A model generated the notes under the pieces. That model ran no database searches. It worked only from the letters and a program-made list of their open reading frames with translations, and was not told the DNA's origin. A DNA stretch of 64,000 bases, taken from positions 372,001 through 436,000 of the forward strand of contig NZ_SETE01000004.1 in the NCBI RefSeq assembly GCF_004152935.1, read 5' to 3'. Every line of letters starts with the position of its first letter. Within the stretch, counting starts at the first letter, position 1. The translations under genes and the position numbers were made by a program. Positions 41,676 through 49,656 of the stretch are shown piece by piece. This stretch comes from Brumimicrobium glaciale. Its GTDB lineage: Bacteria > Bacteroidota > Bacteroidia > Flavobacteriales_D > Crocinitomicaceae.

Positions 41676-42842
41676 TTATTTAGTTGGAACTTCTGGAGGA
41701 AAGTAAGCAGCATATAACTGATCTATAAATCCAAAAGCAAACTTATAGAGATAAGCATCTGTCGACATCAAAATTACTATATCATTCTTTTCAACCTCAT
41801 CAATAATATTGATATCACTCACCTTTATTGGTTTTTCATAGCTATCTGGATAAATCGCTTCGTTATAATACCAGAATTGACCATTATTAAATGCTTTTTT
41901 AGACAAACCCCAATTAAACATTCCCCAGTAATAGCTATCTGATATAGTAAGGACTTTAGGTTGATTATTAATCTTTTCCTTATGTATTGAAAAAACTGGA
42001 TATCCCATTTCTAAATCTGGAATATCGTAGTATAAATTCATCCCTTTTTCAATATCATCATCCGTATCTCTCATAATGTTAGAAACCTCTACCTCTCCAA
42101 TAATCAATTCTGGTGTTTTCTTAAATTGTGAGATAGAATTGATATATCGAAGAAGTGAATCTGCGGCCAATAACTCACCGTATTTACTCCAATGAATACC
42201 TGTTTTGGGAAAAAGTGGATATTTAGAAGTTGACTTTTTACTCAGAAACCACTTTCTAAAATCCAAATAGTGAATACTTGACTTTAATAGCTTTTCATTA
42301 TAAACTTCATAATTCGTGATTGTTTTGTCATTAGGATTGAATTTTTCTGGAATAAACTCTGAATAAAAGCTTCCTTTCCCTGGTGCAAAGACAACAATCA
42401 ATTCAACTCCTTTTGATTTTAATGTATCAACAACAAGACTTAACTTTTTAACTTTTGCTTGTATTTCTTTATCCCCTATGAAATCTCTGCCTAAATATGC
42501 TTTAATATAGTAAGATTCGTACAAATATCCAGATTTACCAACTACTACAGAATTTGCTCTTCCTATATTATAAAAATCGTGGTAATACTGATTATAGATC
42601 CGAACGAACAAAGGTTTGAAGATTAAACTTTCTTCTATATAATTTTGTTTCTGATCTTGATAAACTCCTTCAAACCAATTTTCAAAAGCAAATTTTGGAT
42701 CTTCAGCCTGGGAATATGATCCACCTAACGGTTTAATTTCAAATAATTTATACCGATTCGAAAACATGGGTATAAATAGCAAAGCTACTATTCCTATAAA
42801 AAGGAATTTCTTAATTAAATCATCTCTTTTCTTTTCCTCCAT
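41676..42842 (-). CDS. SGNH/AlgX-type O-acetyltransferase partner protein
   Basis: The 388-residue protein has one N-terminal membrane segment (FLFIGIVALLFIPMF). Then comes an SGNH-like domain with IVVFAPGKGSFYSEFIPEKF, GIHWSKYGELLAADSLLRYI (catalytic His region) and TISDSYYWGMFNW (Ser block). This is the AlgJ/AlgX-like pattern. It acts outside the cytoplasmic membrane and works with the adjacent MBOAT protein, whose gene ends 2 bp upstream. Together they likely add acyl groups to a secreted or surface polysaccharide. No polysaccharide synthase is nearby, so the acceptor is unknown. Confidence 0.85.
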   Translation of the reverse strand: MEEKKRDDLIKKFLFIGIVALLFIPMFSNRYKLFEIKPLGGSYSQAEDPKFAFENWFEGVYQDQKQNYIEESLIFKPLFVRIYNQYYHDFYNIGRANSVVVGKSGYLYESYYIKAYLGRDFIGDKEIQAKVKKLSLVVDTLKSKGVELIVVFAPGKGSFYSEFIPEKFNPNDKTITNYEVYNEKLLKSSIHYLDFRKWFLSKKSTSKYPLFPKTGIHWSKYGELLAADSLLRYINSISQFKKTPELIIGEVEVSNIMRDTDDDIEKGMNLYYDIPDLEMGYPVFSIHKEKINNQPKVLTISDSYYWGMFNWGLSKKAFNNGQFWYYNEAIYPDSYEKPIKVSDINIIDEVEKNDIVILMSTDAYLYKFAFGFIDQLYAAYFPPEVPTK

Positions 42843-42844
42843 CT

Positions 42845-44269
42845 CTAAAATCTAAAGTAAATAAATGGATTAAATTCTGAGGAAGTGATTGAAATCAATG
42901 ATAATATTAATAAAACAACCGAAACAAAAGTAAATACTAAATGATTTGAAATTTTTAAATAATTCTGAAAGAGTACATAGTTTTCAATTTTCTGACCCAC
43001 TTTAAATGCTGTGAATATGGAGAAGAATGTTGCTATAATGGCAATGAACCAAAAGGATGGAACTGAATTTATTTCAAAGTTTAAGTCAAAGGAGAACAGC
43101 TTGATTAAATAAATCTTTATCGATGTTAAATCTTCAAGTCTAAAAATAACCCAACCAATCATTACAATGAAAAATGTGAAAATCGTTGAGAAAATCACTC
43201 CCGTTTTATTCAATATACGAATCAAAAATAAACGATCTAGAATTAAAAATAATCCATGATAAGCTCCCCAAATAACGAAATTCCAAGATGCGCCATGCCA
43301 TAATCCAGAAAGTAAAAAGACAATCCATAAATTAAAGAACAATCTACCTTTTGATTTCACTCTATTTCCTCCTAATGGAATGTAAAGGTAATCGCGCATG
43401 AAAGCGCCTAATGTGATGTGCCACCTTCTCCAAAATTCACTGATGTTTCTTGAAATGTAAGGCGAATTAAAATTTTCAGGAAACTTGAATCCCATCATTC
43501 TACCCAATCCAATCGCCATATCTGAATAACCTGAAAAGTCGAAGTAAATTTGAAATGTATAAGCCAACATTCCAATCCATGCGCTTCCCATAGATATTTC
43601 ATTCAAATCACTGTCGAAAATCAAATCAGCTTGTTCAGCCATTACATTGGCTATTAAAACTTTCTTTGCCAATCCAATACAGAAGCGATAAAATCCAATC
43701 AATTTATCATCTATAACTTCTTTTCGATTGGTTATTTGATCAGCTATTGAACTAAATCTAACGATTGGACCAGCAATCATTTGTGGAAACGACATGATGT
43801 ACATCAAGTAATCGGTTACTTTTTCAAGCGGAGCATGTACTTTTCTATATACATCAACTGAATAAGTTAGAGTTTGAAAGGTGTAAAATGAAATTCCAAT
43901 TGGCAAGGCAACAGAAGTCCAGGCTAATTCCGTAAAACCAATAGACTCTAGGGCAGAATTTAGATTCTCAACAAAGAAATTAGCGTATTTAAAGTAGGCC
44001 AACAAACCTAAATTCATGAAGATAGATATTCCCAAAAGGATCTTCCTATGTTTTTCTTTGGTGCTTCTATAAATCTGTTGAACAAGATAAAAATCTAGAA
44101 TTGTGGAACCCACAATTACAAATACAAATTTTGGAGCTCCCCAACTGTAAAATAAAATACTAGCAATGAGGATAACAATGTTTTTCCATTTTTTGGTTAC
44201 AAGATTATAGACCAAAAGAAAAATTGGTAAGAAATACAATAAGAATAAGGTCGTACTAAAAACCATCAC
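42845..44269 (-). CDS. MBOAT family O-acyltransferase (AlgI-like)
   Basis: The 474-residue membrane protein has about 11 helices and the AlgI/DltB signature. MVFSTTLFLLYFLPIFLLVY is at the start, SFYTFQTLTYSVDVYR in the middle, SEFWRRWHITLGAFMRDYLY, and the catalytic histidine region LSGLWHGASWNFVIWGAYHG. It moves acyl groups across the cytoplasmic membrane to an outer-face acceptor, passing them to the SGNH protein. Two neighbouring start codons (44269 and 44266) are equally plausible. Confidence 0.93.
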   Translation of the reverse strand: MMVFSTTLFLLYFLPIFLLVYNLVTKKWKNIVILIASILFYSWGAPKFVFVIVGSTILDFYLVQQIYRSTKEKHRKILLGISIFMNLGLLAYFKYANFFVENLNSALESIGFTELAWTSVALPIGISFYTFQTLTYSVDVYRKVHAPLEKVTDYLMYIMSFPQMIAGPIVRFSSIADQITNRKEVIDDKLIGFYRFCIGLAKKVLIANVMAEQADLIFDSDLNEISMGSAWIGMLAYTFQIYFDFSGYSDMAIGLGRMMGFKFPENFNSPYISRNISEFWRRWHITLGAFMRDYLYIPLGGNRVKSKGRLFFNLWIVFLLSGLWHGASWNFVIWGAYHGLFLILDRLFLIRILNKTGVIFSTIFTFFIVMIGWVIFRLEDLTSIKIYLIKLFSFDLNFEINSVPSFWFIAIIATFFSIFTAFKVGQKIENYVLFQNYLKISNHLVFTFVSVVLLILSLISITSSEFNPFIYFRF

Positions 44270-44537
44270 GCAAGTTTAATCAAATAATCAACTTTTTACA
44301 ATAAACTATTGATGCCATTTCTGAATATTAAAGCATGAACTAAAAAGTAATAAAAGTTTAGAAAAAAATCATCGGATATAAATTGAAAGTACAATGAATG
44401 ACAGTTGGACACATCGGTAAGCTCAGCACAACTGGAGTAATATGACTGGAATCTCTTCTTTGGTTAATCCTTGTAGTAAACCTTAATCTTAAAGAAAAAC
44501 AACACGCTTAAGGAAAAAAGACTCGCTTAAAAAAAAA
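44270..44537. other. AT-rich intergenic segment
   Basis: The 270 bp upstream of the MBOAT gene contain AT-rich DNA with no recognised gene or repeat. The palindromic element begins at its right end. Confidence 0.4.
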
Positions 44538-44738
44538 GGATTCCTCAATGCCAAGGCATTTTCGGAATGACAGGCGTTAGGGAGAATGTGTGGAAATTAG
44601 TTGTAAAAGCGAAGCTTTTACAACTAATTTCCACACCCAACCAACCACACCTTGTCATTCCGAAGGAGTTAAACGACTGAGGAATCTCATTTTAAACTAT
44701 TCTTTATTCCAAAAACTTTCTAAGGTCGGAATGACAGG
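44538..44738. repeat. Nested inverted-repeat element (MITE/REP-like)
   Basis: The centre is a perfect 23-bp inverted repeat with a GAA loop: GTGTGGAAATTAGTTGTAAA to 44610 and its complement at 44614-44636. It is flanked by a second inverted pair: GGATTCCTCAATGCCAAGG with TTTTCGGAATGACAG on the left (44538-44573), and TTGTCATTCCGAAGG with ACTGAGGAATCTC on the right (44652-44688). A third partial copy, AAGGTCGGAATGACAGG, is at 44722-44738. The GTCATTCCGA...GAGGAATCTC text resembles a dispersed Bacteroidota intergenic repeat. No coding capacity is present. Confidence 0.8.
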
Positions 44739-44800
44739 AATGAGGATTCACTCTTTACTATTCCTTATTCCAATAAAAAAAATCTATTTTTTTCTAAATT

Positions 44801-44824
44801 AAAAAGAGCACCTCTCGATGCTCT
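44801..44824 (-). terminator. Intrinsic terminator of the 49-residue gene
   Basis: On the minus strand AGAGCA-TCGAGAGG-TGCTCT is followed by a T-run, 4 bp after the stop codon. Confidence 0.78.
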
Positions 44825-44828
44825 CTAA

Positions 44829-44978
44829 TTAGTTTAAATGAATCAGTAACGATTCTTGTTTTGTTTTTTTGACTTCTATACTTCTCGAATAATTGAGAAT
44901 AAATTGAAGTGTCGTTTGCGATGGTTTTTGTTTATCCTCCATCATCTCTGGAGCTGTTTTTGAGTAACTGTTTGCCAT
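44829..44978 (-). CDS. Conserved-looking small protein, 49 residues
   Basis: The frame runs from ATG 44978 to TAA 44829 and encodes MANSYSKTAPEMMEDKQKPS, then QTTLQFILNYSRSIEVKKTK, then QESLLIHLN. A second in-frame methionine at 44984 would add two residues. The FILNYSRSIEV-like middle resembles a family of roughly 50-residue Bacteroidota proteins that I recall only loosely. A clean intrinsic terminator follows within a few bases, which supports a real transcript. It lies between the repeat element and fabG. Function is unknown. Confidence 0.65.
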   Translation of the reverse strand: MANSYSKTAPEMMEDKQKPSQTTLQFILNYSRSIEVKKTKQESLLIHLN

Positions 44979-45084
44979 AAGCATTTAATATTTAGTTCGA
45001 TATATAAACGCAGTAAGTTATCGTTTATTACATATCATCAAAAATATCTTATTCAGTTGATCTAAAAACAGATACTTTCAGATT

Positions 45085-45831
45085 TTACATCTGCATTCCT
45101 CCACAAACGTTAATCGTTTGTCCTGTAATATAAGTCGACATATCAGAACCCAAGAAAACAACAGCATTTGCTACATCTTCTGGTGAACCACCACGTTTTA
45201 ATGGAATTGCATTTCTCCATTGTTCAACTACTTTTTCGTCTAAAACTTCAGTCATTTCTGTTTCGATAAATCCTGGAGCGATTGCATTACATCGGATGTT
45301 ACGAGAACCAATTTCTTGCGCTATTGACTTCGTAAAGCCAATCATTCCAGCTTTTGAAGCAGCATAATTCGATTGTCCAGCATTTCCTGAAACTCCTACA
45401 ACTGATGACATGTTGATAATTGATCCTTTTCTGGCTTTCAACATCGGACGTTGAACTGCTTTTGTTAAGTTAAATGCAGATTTCAAGTTGGTATTGATTA
45501 CCTCATCCCACATCTCTTCAGTCATTCTCATCAATAAATTATCGCGCGTTATTCCGGCGTTATTCACAAGCACATCAATTTGACCGAATGCTGTAATTAC
45601 GTCATCCACCAAAGTTTGTGCAGCTTCAAAATTTGCAGCATTCGATTTGAATCCTTTCACTTCTCCTCCGTCTTTAGTCAATTCTGCAATTAATGCATTT
45701 GCTTTTTCTTCTGAGGATAAATAAGTGAAGGCAACTTTCGCTCCTTCTGCAACACATTTTTCAGCGATTGCTTTCCCAATACCTCTTGAGGCTCCTGTAA
45801 TCAAAACTACTTTATCTTTTAATAACTCCAT
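45085..45831 (-). CDS. fabG: 3-oxoacyl-[acyl-carrier-protein] reductase
   Basis: The 248-residue enzyme reduces beta-ketoacyl-ACP with NADPH in fatty-acid elongation. It has TGASRGIG (about residues 13-20), NNAG near 90, the catalytic Ser in MSSVVG and YAASK. The length and ending SDMSTYITGQTINVCGGMQM are FabG-typical. I start at 45831 (MELLKDKV), the usual FabG N-terminus; the longer frame adds nonconserved residues. The promoter box at 45853 is 21 bases upstream. It is leftward. Confidence 0.93.
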   Translation of the reverse strand: MELLKDKVVLITGASRGIGKAIAEKCVAEGAKVAFTYLSSEEKANALIAELTKDGGEVKGFKSNAANFEAAQTLVDDVITAFGQIDVLVNNAGITRDNLLMRMTEEMWDEVINTNLKSAFNLTKAVQRPMLKARKGSIINMSSVVGVSGNAGQSNYAASKAGMIGFTKSIAQEIGSRNIRCNAIAPGFIETEMTEVLDEKVVEQWRNAIPLKRGGSPEDVANAVVFLGSDMSTYITGQTINVCGGMQM

Positions 45832-45852
45832 TGCTGTGTTTTTCAATTTTAA

Positions 45853-45860
45853 CAAATATA
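45853..45860 (-). promoter_or_regulatory. Promoter -7 box TATATTTG of fabG
   Basis: TATATTTG on the minus strand matches TAnnTTTG and lies 21 bases before the fabG start, inside the discarded N-terminal extension. Confidence 0.55.
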
Positions 45861-45930
45861 ATACTCCTTAAATATAGCACTTAATTTTTACGTAAATTTC
45901 ACTGATTGAAAATCAATATAAAATACGTTT

Positions 45931-46971
45931 CTATAATTTAGATAAAAACTCCATTGTGTCCACGCCATCTGCATAATCATCCAAAGCTGGAGATTGGGCA
46001 GCTCCAAAAGGCAAATAATCCTTTCCTACAATTGCTTGAATTTTCTCTTTATGTTCTTCTAAATAGGAATTCTTTTCTTCTTCAGATTCATAGAAATGAT
46101 AATGTAGAACGGCAACTGGTGCAAATAACTCCTTGATCTCTCTTGTCAAGACAAAACCATTTTCGATAATCTTTTCTTGATTCATCAAATAAACTGCCTT
46201 GTAATAATCGTAATTATTGCAGTATTTATGGTGATTAATTACTTCTCCATAACCTACAATAGCGCCGAAAATATGATCTAAGTTATATCCTTTTGGTAAT
46301 AATAGATGAGAAACATTTCTACAACCTAAACCATAATAAGTAAAGATATCTTTTCCTAATTCCTTTAATTCTTCTGGAGTTTCAGTTCCATTAATTACCG
46401 CAACAGAAGTTCTGTTCTTGCGAATAACTCTTGGTAAATGTCCAAAATACTTTTCAAAATAACGCGCTGTGTTATCGCTACCTGTCGCTATTACAGCTTC
46501 GGCAGAATTTAATTTATCAACTAATTCAATTTGTGATCTTAATTCAGGTTGAAGCTCAACTAAAATCTCAAGCAACATTGGAATTAATATCTTGTCATCA
46601 CTTGATAATTTTATACTGGCTTTATTTCCAGAAAAAACTGTTGACAAGATATCATGAAACCCTACCAATGGAATATTTCCTGCTAAGATTAAACCAACAG
46701 ACTTTGCCGTTTTCACAGTTGGATACTTTTCTAACCAAGCAGTTAAGTTTTCCTCAGACAAAGTTTCTCCTATTGCACAAAAACTCTCTTTTACTGATTG
46801 TTCTGAAAACCAACCATTATGTGCCTTTGCACCCAGAATTGCTGTATGCATTCGACTATAGAAATCTCCAGCTACGAAAGGATTAAAAGCCTCTTTTTCA
46901 GCTCCGCTCCCCCATTTTTTCATACTGTCTCCTAAAATCGAAAATGTCTTGATTGTTTTTAGTCTATCCAT
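45931..46971 (-). CDS. Acyl-CoA reductase (LuxC-like)
   Basis: The 346-residue protein matches the LuxC/acyl-CoA reductase family: SVGLILAGNIPLVGFHDILS (nucleotide-binding loop), DNTARYFEKYFGHLPRVIRK, RTSVAVINGTETPEEL, and YYGLGCRNVSHLLLPKG with the catalytic Cys. It reduces activated fatty acyl groups to aldehydes with NADPH. No luxAB genes are nearby, so lipid or hydrocarbon metabolism is more likely than light production. It is divergent from the ferredoxin gene. Confidence 0.85.
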   Translation of the reverse strand: MDRLKTIKTFSILGDSMKKWGSGAEKEAFNPFVAGDFYSRMHTAILGAKAHNGWFSEQSVKESFCAIGETLSEENLTAWLEKYPTVKTAKSVGLILAGNIPLVGFHDILSTVFSGNKASIKLSSDDKILIPMLLEILVELQPELRSQIELVDKLNSAEAVIATGSDNTARYFEKYFGHLPRVIRKNRTSVAVINGTETPEELKELGKDIFTYYGLGCRNVSHLLLPKGYNLDHIFGAIVGYGEVINHHKYCNNYDYYKAVYLMNQEKIIENGFVLTREIKELFAPVAVLHYHFYESEEEKNSYLEEHKEKIQAIVGKDYLPFGAAQSPALDDYADGVDTMEFLSKL

Positions 46972-47028
46972 CTGTATTTTGAAAAAAATTTAACTTCATT
47001 AAAACAAAATCCCTTGCTAAAGGTTTCT

Positions 47029-47036
47029 TATATTTG
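47029..47036 (+). promoter_or_regulatory. Promoter -7 box TATATTTG of the ferredoxin gene
   Basis: TATATTTG-CAAA matches TAnnTTTG and lies 35 bases before the ferredoxin start. Confidence 0.55.
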
Positions 47037-47071
47037 CAAATGTATAGAAGTAACGCTTAAAAAGTAGTAAA

Positions 47072-47419
47072 ATGGCAATAATAATTACGGATGAATGCAT
47101 CAATTGCGGAGCATGCGAGCCTGAATGTCCAAATAATGCGATATACGAAGGAGGTGCTGAATGGGCTTGGTCCGAAGGTACCACTTTGAAAGGAATGATT
47201 ACCACGCTTAAAGGAGAAGAAGTTGATTCAGAACAGGAAAACGAACCTGTTGATATGGATGTTTATTACATCGTAACAGATAAATGTACAGAATGTGAAG
47301 GATTCCATGATGAACCTCAATGTGCTGCTGTTTGTCCTGTTGACTGTTGTATTGATGATCCAGACCATCCAGAAACAGAAGAAGTTTTATTGAAGAAAAA
47401 AGATTTCATGCACTTGTAG
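47072..47419 (+). CDS. 4Fe-4S dicluster ferredoxin
   Basis: The 115-residue protein has one CxxCxxCxxxCP motif in [20 protein letters not shown] and a second in [20 protein letters not shown] with an insertion between cysteine pairs. This is the pattern of YfhL-type 2[4Fe-4S] ferredoxins, which carry electrons in the cytoplasm. It is transcribed away from the acyl-CoA reductase gene. A terminator follows. Confidence 0.93.
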   Translation: MAIIITDECINCGACEPECPNNAIYEGGAEWAWSEGTTLKGMITTLKGEEVDSEQENEPVDMDVYYIVTDKCTECEGFHDEPQCAAVCPVDCCIDDPDHPETEEVLLKKKDFMHL

Positions 47420-47442
47420 TAATTTTCTAAAAATATTAATGA

Positions 47443-47472
47443 GGGACTTTCGAAAAGATTGTCCCTTTTTTT
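47443..47472 (+). terminator. Intrinsic terminator of the ferredoxin gene
   Basis: GGGAC pairs with GTCCC around a 13-nt loop (inner bases can extend the stem), followed by seven T residues. Confidence 0.78.
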
Positions 47473-47480
47473 ATGCTTTA

Positions 47481-47890
47481 GAAAATTCAAGGATTCAAAG
47501 AACAAACATTATACGAAGATATAATGTACGGACAATTTGCAAATCGCCCCATTCCTTTGGAAAAATTCAAAGATTGAAAAATTCAAGGATTCAAAGAACA
47601 AACATTATACGAAGATATAATGTAAGGACGATTTGCAAATCGTCCCATTCCTTTAGAATAATACAATTATTGAAAAATTCAAAGACTCAAGGATTCAAAG
47701 AACAAACATTATTCGAAGATATAATGTTCGGGCGATTTGCAAATCGTCCCATTCCTTTAGAATAATATAATTATTGAAAAATTCAAGGATTCAAAGGATA
47801 AACATTATTCGAAGATATAATGTACGGAAGATTTGCAAATCGTCCCATTCCTTTGGAATAATATAATTATTGAAAAATTCAAAAAAATCA
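47481..47890. repeat. Four-copy ~100-bp repeat with two hairpins per unit
   Basis: GGATTCAAAG(A/G)A(C/T)AAACATTAT begins at 47491, 47587, 47691 and 47787, a spacing of 96-104 bp. Each unit has a first hairpin ACATTAT-ACGAAGAT-ATAATGT and a second palindrome near GGGACGATTTGCAAATCGTCCC. The second palindrome matches the isolated element at 54017-54044. The long frame across the repeat is an artefact. No gene is seen between the ferredoxin terminator and the cyclase gene. Confidence 0.88.
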
Positions 47891-47970
47891 AAGATTGAAA
47901 AATAAATACATTCAACACTTCAAACCAATCAAAATTATTATTTTCGTTGAGAAGGTACAAACTCTATTAA

Positions 47971-49656
47971 GTGGAAAGATTTATCAACATTTTAGTCATT
48001 GACAACAACCCTGTCAACATCAGCGATTTAAGATCAATGCTTCTAGGTGGCGGAAATAACTTAATATTCTGTCAAGACGAAGCTTCTGCTATGCCTGTAA
48101 TAGAAAAACGGAAAGTTGGAATTATTCTCATCAACATTGAAACAGAATCTGTTGATGGATTTGAATTATTGCAACGGTTAAAGTCTAATCCCAATTCAAA
48201 AGATTCATATAAAATCGTAATCAGTGAAAGCACATCTAGCGGTGCACGATTGGTGAAAGGTTTTAGAGAAGGAGCTGTAGATTATATTTCAAGCCCATTC
48301 AACCATAATTTAGTTAAAGCAAAAATTGAGGTATTTAAAAGCCTTTACTTTAAAGACCTCAGGATAAGTCAACTTTTAGAAAATATTTTTCCGCAAAATA
48401 TTCTACAAGATTTAAGGTCTACTGGTAAATTCACGAAAAAGAAAGTTGACGAAGGAGTTGTAATGTTTACAGATTTTATCGCTTTTACGCAATCCGCTAA
48501 GGATCAAAACCCTCTCCTATTGTTACAAGAGCTAGAAATTTATTTCACCAAATTTGATGAAATAATGGATCGGTATAACTTAGAGAAAATTAAAACAATC
48601 GGTGATGCGTATATGGCGCTAGCAGGAGTAACTGAAAAAAATAATAATCCTGCAATTCGAGCTACTTTGGCGGCGATCGAAATTCGCAACTATGTATTGA
48701 GTAGGAAACAATTGGCAATTGCGACAAATAGTCCCTATTGGAATATTCGCATTGGATTACATTCAGGCTCTCTGGTTGCTGGAGTTATTGGTTCTAAAAA
48801 AATAAGCTACGATGTTTGGGGGAATACTGTCAATATTGCTGCTAGAGCGGAACAAAACTCAGCTGAAAATAGTATTACAGTAACGGATGCTATGGTTGAA
48901 CATATTGGTGAATATTTCGATGTAACCCACCGCGGCGAAATAAAACTAAAGTATGGTAATCATGCCGACATGTATTTTGTAGAGCAATTGAAAACAGAAC
49001 ATTCTCTTTTTAATGAAGGAAAACTTCCAAACAGTGAATTACGCACAGCATGTGATTTACCTCCAATGGATTTTGAATTTGCACGCCGATTTATCATCAA
49101 TAAATTAAAGTCATCCTTACCTGAGGAATTAGATTATCATAATATTAAACATACTTTAAATGTTGAAAAGGCAGCCATTCGCATTGCTCGTTTGGAAGGT
49201 GTTACTGGAGAAGAACTTATTTTATTAAGAACAGCAGTTTTATTCCATGATGCAGGATTTATTTATCGCTATTCTCAAAATGAAGATTTTGGTATTAAAA
49301 TGGCTCAAATTGAACTTGAAAAATTTGGTTATAGCCAAGAACAAATACAAATTGTAAGTAATATTATTTCATCTACACGAAAAGAAGTTTTTCCAATTAC
49401 ACTGCTCGAAAAAATTATGTGTGACGCTGATCACGACTATTTGGGCCGTGCTGACTATCATAATGTGGCAAAAACGCTAAGACATGAATTAGCTAATTAT
49501 GGCAAGATCATGACACAACAAGAGTGGATTGATTTCCAAATTCAATACCTCGATGATGTACATGTATATTACACACAAACTTCTCAAAACATTCGAGAGC
49601 GAGGCAAGTTTATACGCATTAATGAGTTAAAAGAAATGCGAAAGAATTATAATTGA
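47971..49656 (+). CDS. Fusion of degenerate receiver, class III nucleotidyl cyclase and HD hydrolase
   Basis: The 561-residue protein starts at a GTG directly preceded by an in-frame TAA, so no longer start exists. Residues 1-125 resemble a response-regulator receiver, but the phospho-acceptor Asp is replaced in ILINIETESVDGFELL (LIN for LLD), and the usual acidic pair reads DN. Residues about 150-345 are a class III cyclase with both metal Asp residues (MFTDFIAF and TIGDAYMALAG), the adenine-selecting Lys and Asp (KTIGDAYM; YDVWGNTVN), and the transition-state Asn/Arg (GNTVNIAARAEQN). Residues about 375-520 are an HD domain: HNIKHT, LFHDAGF, CDADHDYLGRAD. It probably makes cAMP; whether the HD part degrades it is untested. 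The gene is tail-to-tail with bshA, overlapping by 10 bp. Confidence 0.9.
   Translation: MERFINILVIDNNPVNISDLRSMLLGGGNNLIFCQDEASAMPVIEKRKVGIILINIETESVDGFELLQRLKSNPNSKDSYKIVISESTSSGARLVKGFREGAVDYISSPFNHNLVKAKIEVFKSLYFKDLRISQLLENIFPQNILQDLRSTGKFTKKKVDEGVVMFTDFIAFTQSAKDQNPLLLLQELEIYFTKFDEIMDRYNLEKIKTIGDAYMALAGVTEKNNNPAIRATLAAIEIRNYVLSRKQLAIATNSPYWNIRIGLHSGSLVAGVIGSKKISYDVWGNTVNIAARAEQNSAENSITVTDAMVEHIGEYFDVTHRGEIKLKYGNHADMYFVEQLKTEHSLFNEGKLPNSELRTACDLPPMDFEFARRFIINKLKSSLPEELDYHNIKHTLNVEKAAIRIARLEGVTGEELILLRTAVLFHDAGFIYRYSQNEDFGIKMAQIELEKFGYSQEQIQIVSNIISSTRKEVFPITLLEKIMCDADHDYLGRADYHNVAKTLRHELANYGKIMTQQEWIDFQIQYLDDVHVYYTQTSQNIRERGKFIRINELKEMRKNYN

Noticed and set aside
45931-46971. Bioluminescence (lux) locus
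   Set aside because: There is no luxA or luxB nearby and the LLM oxidoreductase at 25253 is of the MsnO8 type and far away.
47439-47765. 108-codon frame
   Set aside because: It contains a translated tandem repeat (RIQRTNIIRRYNV twice) and overlaps a terminator; it is repeat DNA.
47971-49656. Ordinary response regulator
   Set aside because: The receiver lacks the phospho-acceptor Asp and is followed by complete cyclase and HD domains.
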